Shown one piece after another: positions 46,656 to 55,566 of a stretch of 64,000 nt of DNA; position 1 is the stretch's first letter, and the number at the start of each line of letters is the position of its first letter. Source of the stretch: DAIDJD01 sp035485275 (GTDB taxonomy: Bacteria > Oederibacteriota > JAJYGY01 > DAIDJD01). A program made the position numbers and the translations under genes. The notes under the pieces were generated by a model that had not been told where the DNA came from, searched no databases, and saw only the letters and a list, made by a program, of their open reading frames with translations. The DNA lies in NCBI GenBank assembly GCA_035485275.1, contig DATHOE010000044.1, positions 50,045 to 114,044 on the forward strand, written 5' to 3'.

Positions 46656-48443
46656 CTAGTGCGCGGCCCCTTTGGGCGGCGCGTTCTGGGCGATCCAGTC
46701 GGCCGGAGCGGCCTCGGGGCTGCTGTATTCGTGGGGACCCCGGTAGACCGTCGGGATCACCTTGAAGTTGTAGTGGGGCACGGTCGCGGGCACGGTCCAT
46801 TCCAGCGTCGCGGACTCCCAGGGGTTCGCCGGGGCCGGGTCGCCGAAGAAGACGCTGTAGATGAAGTTGTAGGTGAACACGATCTGGGAAAGCCCCAAGG
46901 CGAAGGCCGACAGGGTGATGAACTCGTTCCAGGGGGCCATGGGGTTGAGGAATTCGTAGCCCGTGCTGGTCATCAGGCGGCGCATGTGGCCGGCCTCGCC
47001 CAGGAAGTGCATGGGGAAGAAGGCCATGTTGAAGAAGAGGAAGGTCAGGCCCCAGTGCAGGTAGCAAAGCTTGCGGTTCATCATGCGGCCGAACATCTTG
47101 GGGAACCAGTAGGTGGTGGCCGCGAAGACGGCGAAGAGGGTCGCTCCGAAGACCACATAGTGGAAGTGGGCGATGATGAAGTAGGTGTCGTGGATGTAGA
47201 TGTCCACCGGCGAGGCGGCCATGAAGATGCCGGACAGGCCGCCGATGATGAACATGCTCACGAAGGAGATGGCGTAGAGCATGGGCGGCTCAAGGCGTAT
47301 GGCCCCGCCCCAGAGGGTCCCCATCCAGTTGAACACCTTCACGCCCGAAGGCAGGGCGATGAAGACCGTGCTGACCATGAAGGCCATGCCCATGATGGGG
47401 TTCAGGCCCGACACGAACATGTGGTGGCCCCACACGACGAAGCCCAGGCCCATGATGGCCACCAGGCTGATGACCATGGCGCGGTAGCCGAAGACGGGCT
47501 TGCGGGAGAAGGCCGCCAGGATGTCGCTGGCGAAGCCCATGCTAGGCAGGATCAGGATGTAGACCGCGGGATGCGCGTAGAACCAGAAGATGTGCTGCCA
47601 CAGCAGGGGATAGCCGCCGCCCGTGTTGACGGGCTCGGACTGGCCGATCACCAGCCCGTGGGGCAGGAAGAAGCTGGTGTGGAAGACGCGGTCGAAGAAC
47701 AGCATGGCGCCGGCCGCGGCCAGCATGGGCGTGGCCAGCACCTGGAAGATCGCGGTGATGAACTGGGCCCAGGTCGTCAGGGGCAGGCGGCTCCAGGTCA
47801 TGCCCGGGGCCCGCATGCGGATGACGGTGGTCAGGAAGTTGATGCCGCCCAGGATGGAGCTGAAGCCCGCCAAAAAGAGGGCGATCAGCACCAGGTTCAT
47901 GCCCCAGACCGGGGCCACGGCCCCGGCCACGTCGGACAGCGGCGGATAGCCGGTCCAGCCGGCCTCGCCGGCGCCCTTGACCATGAAGAAGCTGGCGATC
48001 ATCAGCAGGCCGGCGGGCAGGTAGAGCCAGTAGCTCAGGGCGTTGAGCACCGGGAAGGCCACGTCGCGGGCGCCGATGTGCAGCGGGATGAGGAAATTGC
48101 CGAAGGCGCTGACGATCAGGGGGATGATGACGAAAAAGACCATGATCAGGCCGTGCATGGTCGTCAGCTGCAGATAGCCGTCCGGGCTGATCGCGCCGCT
48201 GGCGTCGAACACGAAATGCCCCTTGAGCAGCATCCCCCAGAAGGGCACCGGCTGGTTGGGGTAGGCGATCTGCCAGCGCAGGAGCATGGCCAGGCTGCCG
48301 CCCAGGGTCATGAACAGGAGCGAGGTCCACAGGTACTGTTTGGCCACGACCTTGTGGTCGTAGGACCAGACGTACTTGCGGAAAAAGCTCGTGGGCTCGG
48401 GATGGATGAGATCGACCACGGCGTTGACGGTTTCTGCTGACAT
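46656..48443 (-). CDS. ctaD: Cytochrome c oxidase subunit I, variant A-type
   Basis: Catalytic haem-copper subunit of 595 aa, about 12 helices. All haem and CuB ligands are present: H97 (TTMHG), H291 and Y295 (cross-linked pair), H340-H341 (GHHMF), H426 and H428 (AHFHYV). The K-channel Lys is in SGVKVFNW. The helix-VI motif reads FYAHPAVY, so the D-channel Glu of A1 enzymes is Ala293, and the A2 YS pair is Y289-A290. An A-type enzyme, nearest A2, but with a changed proton-entry motif. Set in a full cta operon. Confidence 0.95.
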   Translation of the reverse strand: MSAETVNAVVDLIHPEPTSFFRKYVWSYDHKVVAKQYLWTSLLFMTLGGSLAMLLRWQIAYPNQPVPFWGMLLKGHFVFDASGAISPDGYLQLTTMHGLIMVFFVIIPLIVSAFGNFLIPLHIGARDVAFPVLNALSYWLYLPAGLLMIASFFMVKGAGEAGWTGYPPLSDVAGAVAPVWGMNLVLIALFLAGFSSILGGINFLTTVIRMRAPGMTWSRLPLTTWAQFITAIFQVLATPMLAAAGAMLFFDRVFHTSFFLPHGLVIGQSEPVNTGGGYPLLWQHIFWFYAHPAVYILILPSMGFASDILAAFSRKPVFGYRAMVISLVAIMGLGFVVWGHHMFVSGLNPIMGMAFMVSTVFIALPSGVKVFNWMGTLWGGAIRLEPPMLYAISFVSMFIIGGLSGIFMAASPVDIYIHDTYFIIAHFHYVVFGATLFAVFAATTYWFPKMFGRMMNRKLCYLHWGLTFLFFNMAFFPMHFLGEAGHMRRLMTSTGYEFLNPMAPWNEFITLSAFALGLSQIVFTYNFIYSVFFGDPAPANPWESATLEWTVPATVPHYNFKVIPTVYRGPHEYSSPEAAPADWIAQNAPPKGAAH

Positions 48444-48486
48444 GTTCTTCCCTTCGTGCGGGCCGTCGCGGGCCCAGTTCAGGTCT

Positions 48487-49536
48487 TTAGAGGGCCCTGT
48501 CGTATTCGGGATGGAATTTGTCCCATATGCCGGTCCACTTGGACTGCAGATAGTCGTCCGGCTGCTGGGCCTTGAGCCAGGCTTCGTACTGGTCCGGAGG
48601 CAGGACCCGCACCGTCCCGCGCATGGCGAAGTGCAGGTTGCCGCAGAGCTGGGAGCAGGCGATCTCGAAATAGTGAAGCACGTATTGGGGCGGCACCTTG
48701 ACCGGCTTGCCGTTCTGCAGGACCAGCAGCTTGGCCTCCGGGTCGCGGTCGTAGTGGTAGCGCAGGTAGTTGATGCGGGCGCTGTCGCTGAACTGGTACC
48801 ACTTCTTCACCGGGTTGGGCTCGCTGTTGAGCTTGTAGCCCGACACCGCCACCGGGGCGGCCTCGTACTCCGCCAGGGTCAGCAGCACGCGCTTCTGCGA
48901 GGCCAGGTCCCAGACAGGGATAACGTTCCACTTGGTCCAAACCCTGCCCAGCAGGCCCGGCACCACGTCCTGTTTGACGCGCGACTCGGGCAAAAAGAAG
49001 CTGTGGATCACGTCCTTGGACGAGATGTAGAAGACCACGTTGCGGTCCACCGGAACGGCCACCTCTCCGGCGGAGATGACGTCGTCGGGCGTCCCGAACA
49101 CGGCGTCGGGCCCGGCCTGGCGGAAGTTCCAGGAGAACTGCTCGGCCATGACCTGGATGCGCACCGGATGGTCGTCGGGCTGCTTCAGGCGGACCAGCTT
49201 CCAGAGGTTGACCGAGGCGACGGTGATGTACAGAAGGATGATGGCCGGCACGACCGCCAGGATCACCTCCACCCCCGTCGATCCGTGCGTGAAAGTCGCC
49301 TTGCGGCCCGGCTTGGCCCTGAACGCGATGATGCTGTAGAGCAGAAGTCCTTGGGTGATGACGAAGATCGCGATGACGATGTACATGATGTGCATGTACA
49401 GGTTGTCGATGTCGCGTCCGCGGTCGCTGACCGCCGCGGGAATCCAGACCGAGGGACCCTGCAGGTCCACCGCCAGCGCCAGCGCGGGTGCGAACATGCA
49501 AGCCAGGAACAGGGACCATGCCGGAAAACGTTTCAT
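48487..49536 (-). CDS. ctaC: Cytochrome c oxidase subunit II with long CuA-domain insert
   Basis: CuA-carrying electron-entry subunit of 349 aa. A signal peptide (1-22) precedes two transmembrane helices (about 50-70 and 90-112). CuA ligands are H178, C294, C298, H302 and M305 (CSQLCGNLHFAM). Usually about 40 residues separate H178's strand and the Cys pair; here some 90 lie between W200 and C294. No fused cytochrome c domain follows, so it is aa3 and not caa3. Insert function unknown. Confidence 0.93.
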   Translation of the reverse strand: MKRFPAWSLFLACMFAPALALAVDLQGPSVWIPAAVSDRGRDIDNLYMHIMYIVIAIFVITQGLLLYSIIAFRAKPGRKATFTHGSTGVEVILAVVPAIILLYITVASVNLWKLVRLKQPDDHPVRIQVMAEQFSWNFRQAGPDAVFGTPDDVISAGEVAVPVDRNVVFYISSKDVIHSFFLPESRVKQDVVPGLLGRVWTKWNVIPVWDLASQKRVLLTLAEYEAAPVAVSGYKLNSEPNPVKKWYQFSDSARINYLRYHYDRDPEAKLLVLQNGKPVKVPPQYVLHYFEIACSQLCGNLHFAMRGTVRVLPPDQYEAWLKAQQPDDYLQSKWTGIWDKFHPEYDRAL

Positions 49537-49576
49537 GCTTGTTCTTTCCTCTAAAGGATGGAACCCGAAGATACCG

Positions 49577-50446
49577 TCACGCGCGGCCCAGCACCAGGGC
49601 GACCAGCAGGAGGGGCAGGTAGCTGACCGAGGAGAGCAGGAGCACGCGGGCGCTGGAGCGCGACGGCCGCATCGCCGCCCAGACCGCCACCCCGGCGAAG
49701 GCCAGCCCCAGGGCCAGCGCGATGGCGACGTAGAAGCGGCCGCCGAAGCCGAGGGCGTGCAGCCAGAGGCTGATGGGCAGGAGGGCCAGGGCGTAAATCA
49801 CGGCCTGGCGTCCGGCCGCGGCCTGGCCGTGGACCAGGCCCAGGACCTTGATGCCCGCGGCGCGGTACTGCTCCCCGTAAAGCGCCGCGATGGCCAGGAA
49901 GTGCGGCACCTGCCAGACGAAAAGCAGGCAAAACAAACCCAAGGCCGCCTGGCCCAGGGAGCCCCCTCCCGCGGTCCAGCCCATCACCGGCGGCAGGGCC
50001 CCGGTCACGGCCCCGGCCAGCAGGGACAGGGGGGTGCGCCGCTTCAGGGGCGTATAGACCAGCAGATAGCTGGCCCAAGTCAGGAGGCCCAAACCCGCGG
50101 TCAGCCAGTCCCCGCAGGCCACGAAGATGCCCAAGGCCAGCACCGCCAAGGCCTGGCCCATCCAAAACACGGGCCGCTCCCGCAAGCGGCCGGCGGCCAA
50201 GGGGCGCTCCCGGGTGCGCTCCATGAGGGCGTCGCTGTCGCGTTCCAGCCACATGTTCAGGGTGGCCGAAGACGAGGCCAGCAGCCAGAACGCCACCGCG
50301 AAGGCGCCGAAGGGCGTGCGCACGGCCTCCCCGCGGGGGGCAAGCGCGAACCCGCAGATGGCGGACAGGAGGACCATGCCATTGAGGCGGGGCTTGGTCA
50401 TCTGCCACCAGTCGCGCCAGGAGCTTCGCGTAAGCACGGCTTCCAC
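49577..50446 (-). CDS. ctaB: Protohaem IX farnesyltransferase (haem O synthase)
   Basis: UbiA-family prenyltransferase of 289 aa that turns haem B into haem O. Multiple helices, TKPRLNG, and the substrate motif LERDSDALMERTRERPL match CtaB. GTG at 50446 is 1 nt past the ctaA stop. A longer in-frame extension upstream overlaps ctaA and was dropped. Feeds CtaA in the same operon. Its prenyl donor is farnesyl diphosphate, the IspA product. Confidence 0.94.
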   Translation of the reverse strand: MEAVLTRSSWRDWWQMTKPRLNGMVLLSAICGFALAPRGEAVRTPFGAFAVAFWLLASSSATLNMWLERDSDALMERTRERPLAAGRLRERPVFWMGQALAVLALGIFVACGDWLTAGLGLLTWASYLLVYTPLKRRTPLSLLAGAVTGALPPVMGWTAGGGSLGQAALGLFCLLFVWQVPHFLAIAALYGEQYRAAGIKVLGLVHGQAAAGRQAVIYALALLPISLWLHALGFGGRFYVAIALALGLAFAGVAVWAAMRPSRSSARVLLLSSVSYLPLLLVALVLGRA

Positions 50447-50447
50447 T

Positions 50448-51386
50448 TCAGCCTTTCCTCGGGGCGAGGGCCCGCAGGCGTATGGCCAGCACCAAAGAGC
50501 TGGCCAAAAGGACCGATCCACCCAGCACATGCACGCTGGTCAGCACCGGCAATTCCAGGTGGGTCAGCACAACGCTCGCCCCCAGCAGGAACTGGACCAG
50601 GACGGCGCCGGCGAAAAAGGCCGCCGGACGGCGCGCCCAGGTGTCCACCCGGGCATCGCGCGCGACGCGCAGGGTGAAGAGCCCGCCCAAGCCCACCAGG
50701 AGCCAGGCGCCCACCCGGTGGGCGAAGTTCACGGCCACCAGCCAGTTGAAAAAGACCGGGATGACCTGGCCGTTGTTGAGCGGAAAATCCGAGATGATCA
50801 GGCCGGCGTTCTGGTGGCGCATCACCGCGCCCACCACGATCTGGGTGAACACCAGGGCCACCAGGCCCAGGGCCGCCCAGGCCAGCCACTTCGGCGCGCG
50901 CCTGAGTTTTTTTCCGGCCTCCCAGCCGGGCGCGCTGACCGTGGCGTAGGCCACCAAGGTTGCCAGGAGCGCCTGGGCCAGGACCGCGTGCAGGGTGGAG
51001 ACGATGGGGTCGGTGTGCCCCCAACCGAAATAGGTGCCGCGCAGCACGGTGAGGCCTCCCAAAAGGGCCTGGCCCAGCACCGCCACCAGGGCCCCCCAAG
51101 TCAGGACGCGGGCCCATCCGCGTTTCTCGTAGCGCGCCGCGCCCAGCGCCAGCAGCAGGACCAGCACCGCCAGGGTCCCGGCCAGCATGCGGTGGCCGTG
51201 CTCAAAAAGCACGCCGCCCTTCATCACCGGCATCCAGGTGCCGAAGCTCTGGGGCCAGTCCGGCACGGCCATGCCCGAACCCGTGCTCGTCACCATGGCC
51301 CCGGCGAACACCACAATGGCCGCCCAGGCGGCGGTGCCCATCGTGTAACGGTGCAGAAGGATCTCCGGCTTCAAGCCTCGCCTCAC
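50448..51386 (-). CDS. ctaA: Haem A synthase
   Basis: Oxidises haem O to haem A. The 312-aa product has about eight helices with haem-ligand His in FEHGHRMLAG, TLHAVLAQ, NFAHRVGAW and TSVHVLGG. GTG at 51386 overlaps the rex stop codon (GTGA). A TTG at 51374 and ATG at 51341 are alternatives. No extracellular Cys pair like that in Bacillus was noticed. Confidence 0.93.
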   Translation of the reverse strand: MRRGLKPEILLHRYTMGTAAWAAIVVFAGAMVTSTGSGMAVPDWPQSFGTWMPVMKGGVLFEHGHRMLAGTLAVLVLLLALGAARYEKRGWARVLTWGALVAVLGQALLGGLTVLRGTYFGWGHTDPIVSTLHAVLAQALLATLVAYATVSAPGWEAGKKLRRAPKWLAWAALGLVALVFTQIVVGAVMRHQNAGLIISDFPLNNGQVIPVFFNWLVAVNFAHRVGAWLLVGLGGLFTLRVARDARVDTWARRPAAFFAGAVLVQFLLGASVVLTHLELPVLTSVHVLGGSVLLASSLVLAIRLRALAPRKG

Positions 51387-52012
51387 AGCTTTTGGAGCTG
51401 GTAGCTCAGGGCTTCGAGCTCGCCGGCCAAGTCCACCTGCCGCAACAGCACCCCGGAACCGGGATGCAGGGGCACGGGCGCGAAATTCAAGATGGCCGGA
51501 ATCCTGGCCCGGGCCACCAGCTCGGCGACCTCGTGGGCCACGGACGCGGGCACGGCCAGAATCGCTATCTCCAGTTTTTTCTCCTGGGCCACGGAACCGA
51601 GCTCCGCGATGTCGTAGACCGGCACCCCTTCCAGCTCCCAATGGATCTTGTCGGGGTCGCTGTCAAAGGCCGCCACGACGTTGAAGCCCTGGTGCCGCAG
51701 GCCCTTGTACATGAGCAGGGCCTGGCCCAGATGCCCCATGCCGATGATGGCGCAGTTCCAGTCGCGATCCAGGCCGAGTATTCCCCGGATCTGGCGCTTC
51801 AGGCTGCCGACCGCGTAACCCACGCCGCGGCGCCCGAACTGGCCGAAATAAGCCAAGTCCTTGCGCACCTGGGCCGGGTTGATGCCGCTCAAGCCCGCCA
51901 GCTCCCGGCTGGCCACGGTCGCCTGTCCGCTCGCCTCAATCTGCGAAAATACCCGCAAATACAGGGAGAGGCGGTTGACCGTCGAAACCGGGATTCTCGA
52001 CTTCTTCAACAT
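51383..52012 (-). CDS. rex: Redox-sensing transcriptional repressor Rex
   Basis: Senses NADH/NAD and represses respiratory genes. The 209-aa product has a winged-helix DNA-binding N-domain (about 1-80, VASRELAGLSGINPAQVRKD, read in two parts), a Rossmann NAD domain with GMGHLGQAL (about 90-98) and the domain-swap C-terminal helix. ATG at 52012 gives the family N-terminus. A TTG at 52018 is in frame. First gene of the oxidase operon, so Rex and its likely target are co-transcribed. Confidence 0.93.
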   Translation of the reverse strand: MLKKSRIPVSTVNRLSLYLRVFSQIEASGQATVASRELAGLSGINPAQVRKDLAYFGQFGRRGVGYAVGSLKRQIRGILGLDRDWNCAIIGMGHLGQALLMYKGLRHQGFNVVAAFDSDPDKIHWELEGVPVYDIAELGSVAQEKKLEIAILAVPASVAHEVAELVARARIPAILNFAPVPLHPGSGVLLRQVDLAGELEALSYQLQKL

Positions 52013-52029
52013 GCGCAATCCGAAAAGGG

Positions 52030-52058
52030 ATCATAGAAAAGGTCCCCACGCAGGTCAA
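52030..52058 (-). promoter_or_regulatory. Promoter for the rex-cta operon
   Basis: TTGACC (52053-52058), 17-bp spacer, TATGAT (52030-52035). Start near 52023, about 11 nt before the ATG, and no ribosome site. A dyad CCCGG-CA-CCGGG flanked by ATTA/TAAT lies just upstream (52063-52085). Confidence 0.6.
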
Positions 52059-52156
52059 GCCCATTACCCGGCACCGGGGCATAATTCTCCGTCCCTGGAA
52101 CGTTTTTTCCTTCGGTCCGCGGGGGCGTTTTTTCCAAACGCGGCGCCATCATCGCC

Positions 52157-53455
52157 TCAGGCGAGTTTTTGCAGGGCCCGCTCGCAGGCGCGCAGGCTGG
52201 CCCGCAGGACCCGGGGGCTGTGGGCCGAGCTCAGGAACAGGGCTTCATAAGGGGAGGGCGCGAGGTACACGCCTTCGGAAAGCATGGCGTGGAACCAGCG
52301 TGTGAAGAAGGCGGTGTCCGAAGCCTTGGCGCCGGCGAGATCGAAGACGGGCTTGGCGGAGAAAAAGAGCCCGAAGAGGCCGCCTTCGCCGTCCAGGACC
52401 GCCGGGCGCCCGGCCTGGGCGAAGAGGCGCCTCCAGCCCTCCAGCAGGACGCTCCGGCGCTCGTCCATGGCCTGATAGAAGCCGGCTTTCGAGGCCACTT
52501 CCAGCGTGGCCAAACCCGCGGCCAGGGCCAAGGGATTCCCCGACAGCGTGCCGGCCTGGTAGACGCCCCCGAGGGGCGCCAGCTCGTCCATCAGCTCGCG
52601 CCGCCCGCCGAAGGCCGCCGCGGGCAGGCCGCCGCCGATGACCTTGCCCAGGCAGGTCAGGTCCGGACGGACGTTGCACAGGCCCTGCGCTCCGCCCCAG
52701 GCCACGCGGAAACCCGTCATCACTTCGTCGAAGATCAGCACGCCGCCGTGGCGGTCGCAAAGGCGGCGCAGGCCCTGGAGGAAGCCGGGTTTGGCGCGCA
52801 CGAAGCCCATGTTGCCGGCGATGGGCTCCACGATGACGGCCGCGATGTCCTTGCCGAAGTCCTTGAACAGGGCCTCCACAGCGGCCAGGTCGTTGTAGGC
52901 CGCGGTCAGGGTGAGCCGTGCTATCTCCGGGGGCACTCCCTTGCTGTCCGGCCTGCCCAGGGTCTGGGCTCCGGAGCCGGCCTTCACCAGGAGGCTGTCG
53001 CCATGGCCGTGGTAGCAGCCGTCGAACTTCAGGATCAGGGGACGGCCGGTGGCGCCACGGGCGAGGCGCAGGGCGCTGAGCGTGGCCTCGGTGCCGGAGC
53101 TCACGAAACGCAGCTTTTCGCAGCTGGGCATGGCCTCCCGCACGCGCTCCGCGACCTCGGCTTCCAGGGGGTGGCAGGCGCCGAAGCTGGTGCCGCGCGC
53201 GGCGGTCCGGCGCAGGGCCTTGAGCACGGCCGGATGGGCGTGGCCCAGAAGCAGCGGCCCCCAGCTGCAGACGTAATCGATGTAGCGCCGGCCGTCCAGG
53301 TCCCAAAACCAGGGGCCTTTGGCCCGGTCCACCGCGATCGGCGGGCCGCCCACGGCGCTGAAGGAACGCACCGGGGAATTGACCCCCCCGACCAGGACGC
53401 CCTGGGCCCGCCGGAAATAGGCGCCCGAGAGGGGGCCGCCGGCGTCAGTAGCCAT
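52157..53455 (-). CDS. hemL: Glutamate-1-semialdehyde 2,1-aminomutase
   Basis: PLP enzyme making 5-aminolevulinate in the C5 path. The 432-aa product has GGVNSPVRSF, the substrate loop SSGTEATLSALRLAR, YHGHGDS, IFDEVMTGFR and the PLP lysine in TCLGKVIGGGLP. The ATG at 53455 overlaps hemB by 11 nt. A Met further upstream would extend it into hemB and was rejected. HemA is not in this window. Confidence 0.95.
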   Translation of the reverse strand: MATDAGGPLSGAYFRRAQGVLVGGVNSPVRSFSAVGGPPIAVDRAKGPWFWDLDGRRYIDYVCSWGPLLLGHAHPAVLKALRRTAARGTSFGACHPLEAEVAERVREAMPSCEKLRFVSSGTEATLSALRLARGATGRPLILKFDGCYHGHGDSLLVKAGSGAQTLGRPDSKGVPPEIARLTLTAAYNDLAAVEALFKDFGKDIAAVIVEPIAGNMGFVRAKPGFLQGLRRLCDRHGGVLIFDEVMTGFRVAWGGAQGLCNVRPDLTCLGKVIGGGLPAAAFGGRRELMDELAPLGGVYQAGTLSGNPLALAAGLATLEVASKAGFYQAMDERRSVLLEGWRRLFAQAGRPAVLDGEGGLFGLFFSAKPVFDLAGAKASDTAFFTRWFHAMLSEGVYLAPSPYEALFLSSAHSPRVLRASLRACERALQKLA

Positions 53456-54482
53456 GGTCCAGGCCCCTGCGGCGGCGGAAATCCTCGGCAAAGGAGCGGG
53501 CCCAATAGGTGACGATGATGCCCGCGCCGGCGCGCTTGATGGCCCCCAGGCTCTCGTCGCGCAGGCCCTGGAGGTCGCCCCAGCCGCGCTGGGCCGCGGC
53601 ATGGACCATCGAGTATTCCCCGCTGACATTGTAGGCCGCGATGGGCGCGGAAAAACGCTCGCGGGCGTCGCGGATGAGGTCGAGGCAGGGCAAGGCGGGC
53701 TTGACCATCACCATGTCCGCGCCCTCGGCCAAGTCCTGTTCGATCTCGCGCATGGCCTCCCGTCCGTTGCCGGGGTCCATCTGGTGGCTGCGGCGGTCTC
53801 CGAAGGCCGGAGCCGAGGCCGCCGCCTCCCTAAAGGGCCCGTAGAATGCCGACGCCGACTTGGCCGCGTAACTCAAAATGCCGACCGATGGGTGTCCCGC
53901 CGTGTCCAGGGCCCGGCGGATGGCCGCGACCCGGCCGTCCATCATGTCGCTGGGCGCGACCCAGTCCGCGCCGGCGCCGGCGTGGGACACGGCGATGCGG
54001 GCCAGCACTTCCAGGGTGGGGTCGTTCGCGATCACCCTTCCGGCGCGCGCCGTCCCCAGGGCCAGGGGGGCCTCCAGGATGCCGCAGTGCCCGTGGGTGG
54101 TGTATTCGCACAGGCACAGGTCGGTGAACACCGACAGCCCCGGCACGCGGCGCTTGAGCTCGGCGACCGCCTTCTGCACGATGCCGTCCTTTGCGTAGGC
54201 CTTTCGGGCGTCCGGGGTCTTGGCCGCGGCGCCGGGTATGCCGAAGAGCATCACCGCCGGCACGCCCAATTCAAAAAGGGCAGCGGCCTCCGCCGCCAGC
54301 TTGTCCACGCTGAACTGGAACTGCCCGGGCATGCTCTTGATCTCCCGCCTGAGGCCGCGGCCCTCGATGACGAAGAGGGGCGCCACCAGGTCGTGGGGGT
54401 GCACGCGGGTTTCCGCCGCCAGGGAGCGCATGGCGGGCGTGGCGCGCAGGCGCCGCAGTCTCAGGCCGGGAAACGAAGCCAT
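53445..54482 (-). CDS. hemB: Delta-aminolevulinic acid dehydratase (porphobilinogen synthase)
   Basis: Condenses two aminolevulinate molecules. The 345-aa product has the Cys-rich zinc site in CLCEYTTHGHCG, the Schiff-base lysines in KSASAFYGPFREA and MVKPALPCLD, and APSDMMDGRV. ATG at 54482 follows AGAGG. hemB-hemL is a compact pair supplying haem for the oxidase genes nearby. Confidence 0.96.
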   Translation of the reverse strand: MASFPGLRLRRLRATPAMRSLAAETRVHPHDLVAPLFVIEGRGLRREIKSMPGQFQFSVDKLAAEAAALFELGVPAVMLFGIPGAAAKTPDARKAYAKDGIVQKAVAELKRRVPGLSVFTDLCLCEYTTHGHCGILEAPLALGTARAGRVIANDPTLEVLARIAVSHAGAGADWVAPSDMMDGRVAAIRRALDTAGHPSVGILSYAAKSASAFYGPFREAAASAPAFGDRRSHQMDPGNGREAMREIEQDLAEGADMVMVKPALPCLDLIRDARERFSAPIAAYNVSGEYSMVHAAAQRGWGDLQGLRDESLGAIKRAGAGIIVTYWARSFAEDFRRRRGLDHGY

Positions 54483-54492
54483 GGCGAACCTC

Positions 54493-55566
54493 TTAAGCGG
54501 GGGGACTAGCCTCAACCATCCCTTTTTTCAGGCGCTTCCAGCGGGCCTTGGCCTTGAGGTGGGCGGCGTAATCCTTGCTGAACACGTGCGAACCGTCGCC
54601 CGCGACCACGAAGAACAGCGCGTCGGTCTTGGCCGGGCGCAGGGCGGCCTCGATGGAGGGCAGTCCGGGCGAACAGATCGGCCCGGGGGGCAGGCCGAAA
54701 TTGCGGTAGGTGTTGTAGGGCGAGGCCGCCAGCAGGTCCTTGTCGTACAGCGGCCCGGCCCATTTGTTGAGGGCGTAACGCACCGTGGCGCAGGATTCCA
54801 GGCGTTTCTTGAGGCGCATGCGGTTGCGGAACACCGCCGAAATCATCGGCCGTTCCGTTTCCAGCTTGGCCTCTTTCTCGATGATGGAGGCCATGGTCAT
54901 CACCTGCCGCGGGCTCAGGCGGATGGCCCTTCCCTGCTCCAGCAGCGCGTCGGGCACCTTCTGGTGGAAGCGTTCCACCATCAGACGCACCGCGGTGGCC
55001 TCGCCCACGCCGCGGGGCAGGAAATAGGTGTCCGGAAACAGGTAGCCCTCCAGGGTCGGCCCCGGAACGCCGTAGCGTTTCGCCGCCGCCGGGTCCTTGA
55101 CCAGCGCCATGAAGGCTTTGGCCGTTCCCAGGCCCTGCTTCTCCATCTCGGCGCCGATCTGGGCCGCGCTCATCCCCTCGGGCACCAGCAGGGGGTGCAT
55201 CAGGGAGCGGCCGGACACCAGCAGGCCAAGGGTCTGGAAGGCGTTCATGCCCTTGGGGATCTCGTAGTCCCCCGCCTTGATGTCGCCGCTGTGCCCCTCC
55301 AGGCGGGCCAGGCATTTGAACACGAAGGCGCTGTGCACCGCGCCCGCGTTCCGCAGTCGGGCCGCCACCGTTCCCAGGCCGGCGCCCAGGGGCACGGACA
55401 CCACGCTCTTGCTCGGATAGGCGGGCGCCCACAGCGCGCCGGCAAGGGCGAGTCCCAGGACGGCGCAGGCGGAGACGACGATGCGGGACGCCTTGGATCG
55501 GCGCGGGGCCGGAGGCGGTTCGGGACGCTCAGGCCCCCCCCGGGGCGTGCTCCGCCGAGGGCTCAC
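54493..55566 (-). CDS. mltG: Endolytic murein transglycosylase MltG (YceG)
   Basis: Membrane lytic transglycosylase that ends growing glycan strands. The 357-aa product has a Pro/Arg-rich N-terminus, one helix (about 29-47) and the YceG domain with LEGYLFPDTY, the catalytic segment ASIIEKEA, SPYNTYRNFGLPPGPI and HVFSKDYAAH. Overlaps ruvX by 4 nt, a widely kept pairing. Confidence 0.94.
   Translation of the reverse strand: MSPRRSTPRGGPERPEPPPAPRRSKASRIVVSACAVLGLALAGALWAPAYPSKSVVSVPLGAGLGTVAARLRNAGAVHSAFVFKCLARLEGHSGDIKAGDYEIPKGMNAFQTLGLLVSGRSLMHPLLVPEGMSAAQIGAEMEKQGLGTAKAFMALVKDPAAAKRYGVPGPTLEGYLFPDTYFLPRGVGEATAVRLMVERFHQKVPDALLEQGRAIRLSPRQVMTMASIIEKEAKLETERPMISAVFRNRMRLKKRLESCATVRYALNKWAGPLYDKDLLAASPYNTYRNFGLPPGPICSPGLPSIEAALRPAKTDALFFVVAGDGSHVFSKDYAAHLKAKARWKRLKKGMVEASPPA

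Noticed and set aside
52060..52156. Terminator after hemL
   Set aside because: A runs and a weak GCGTTT/AAACGC stem are seen, but no stem followed by a T tract on the minus strand.
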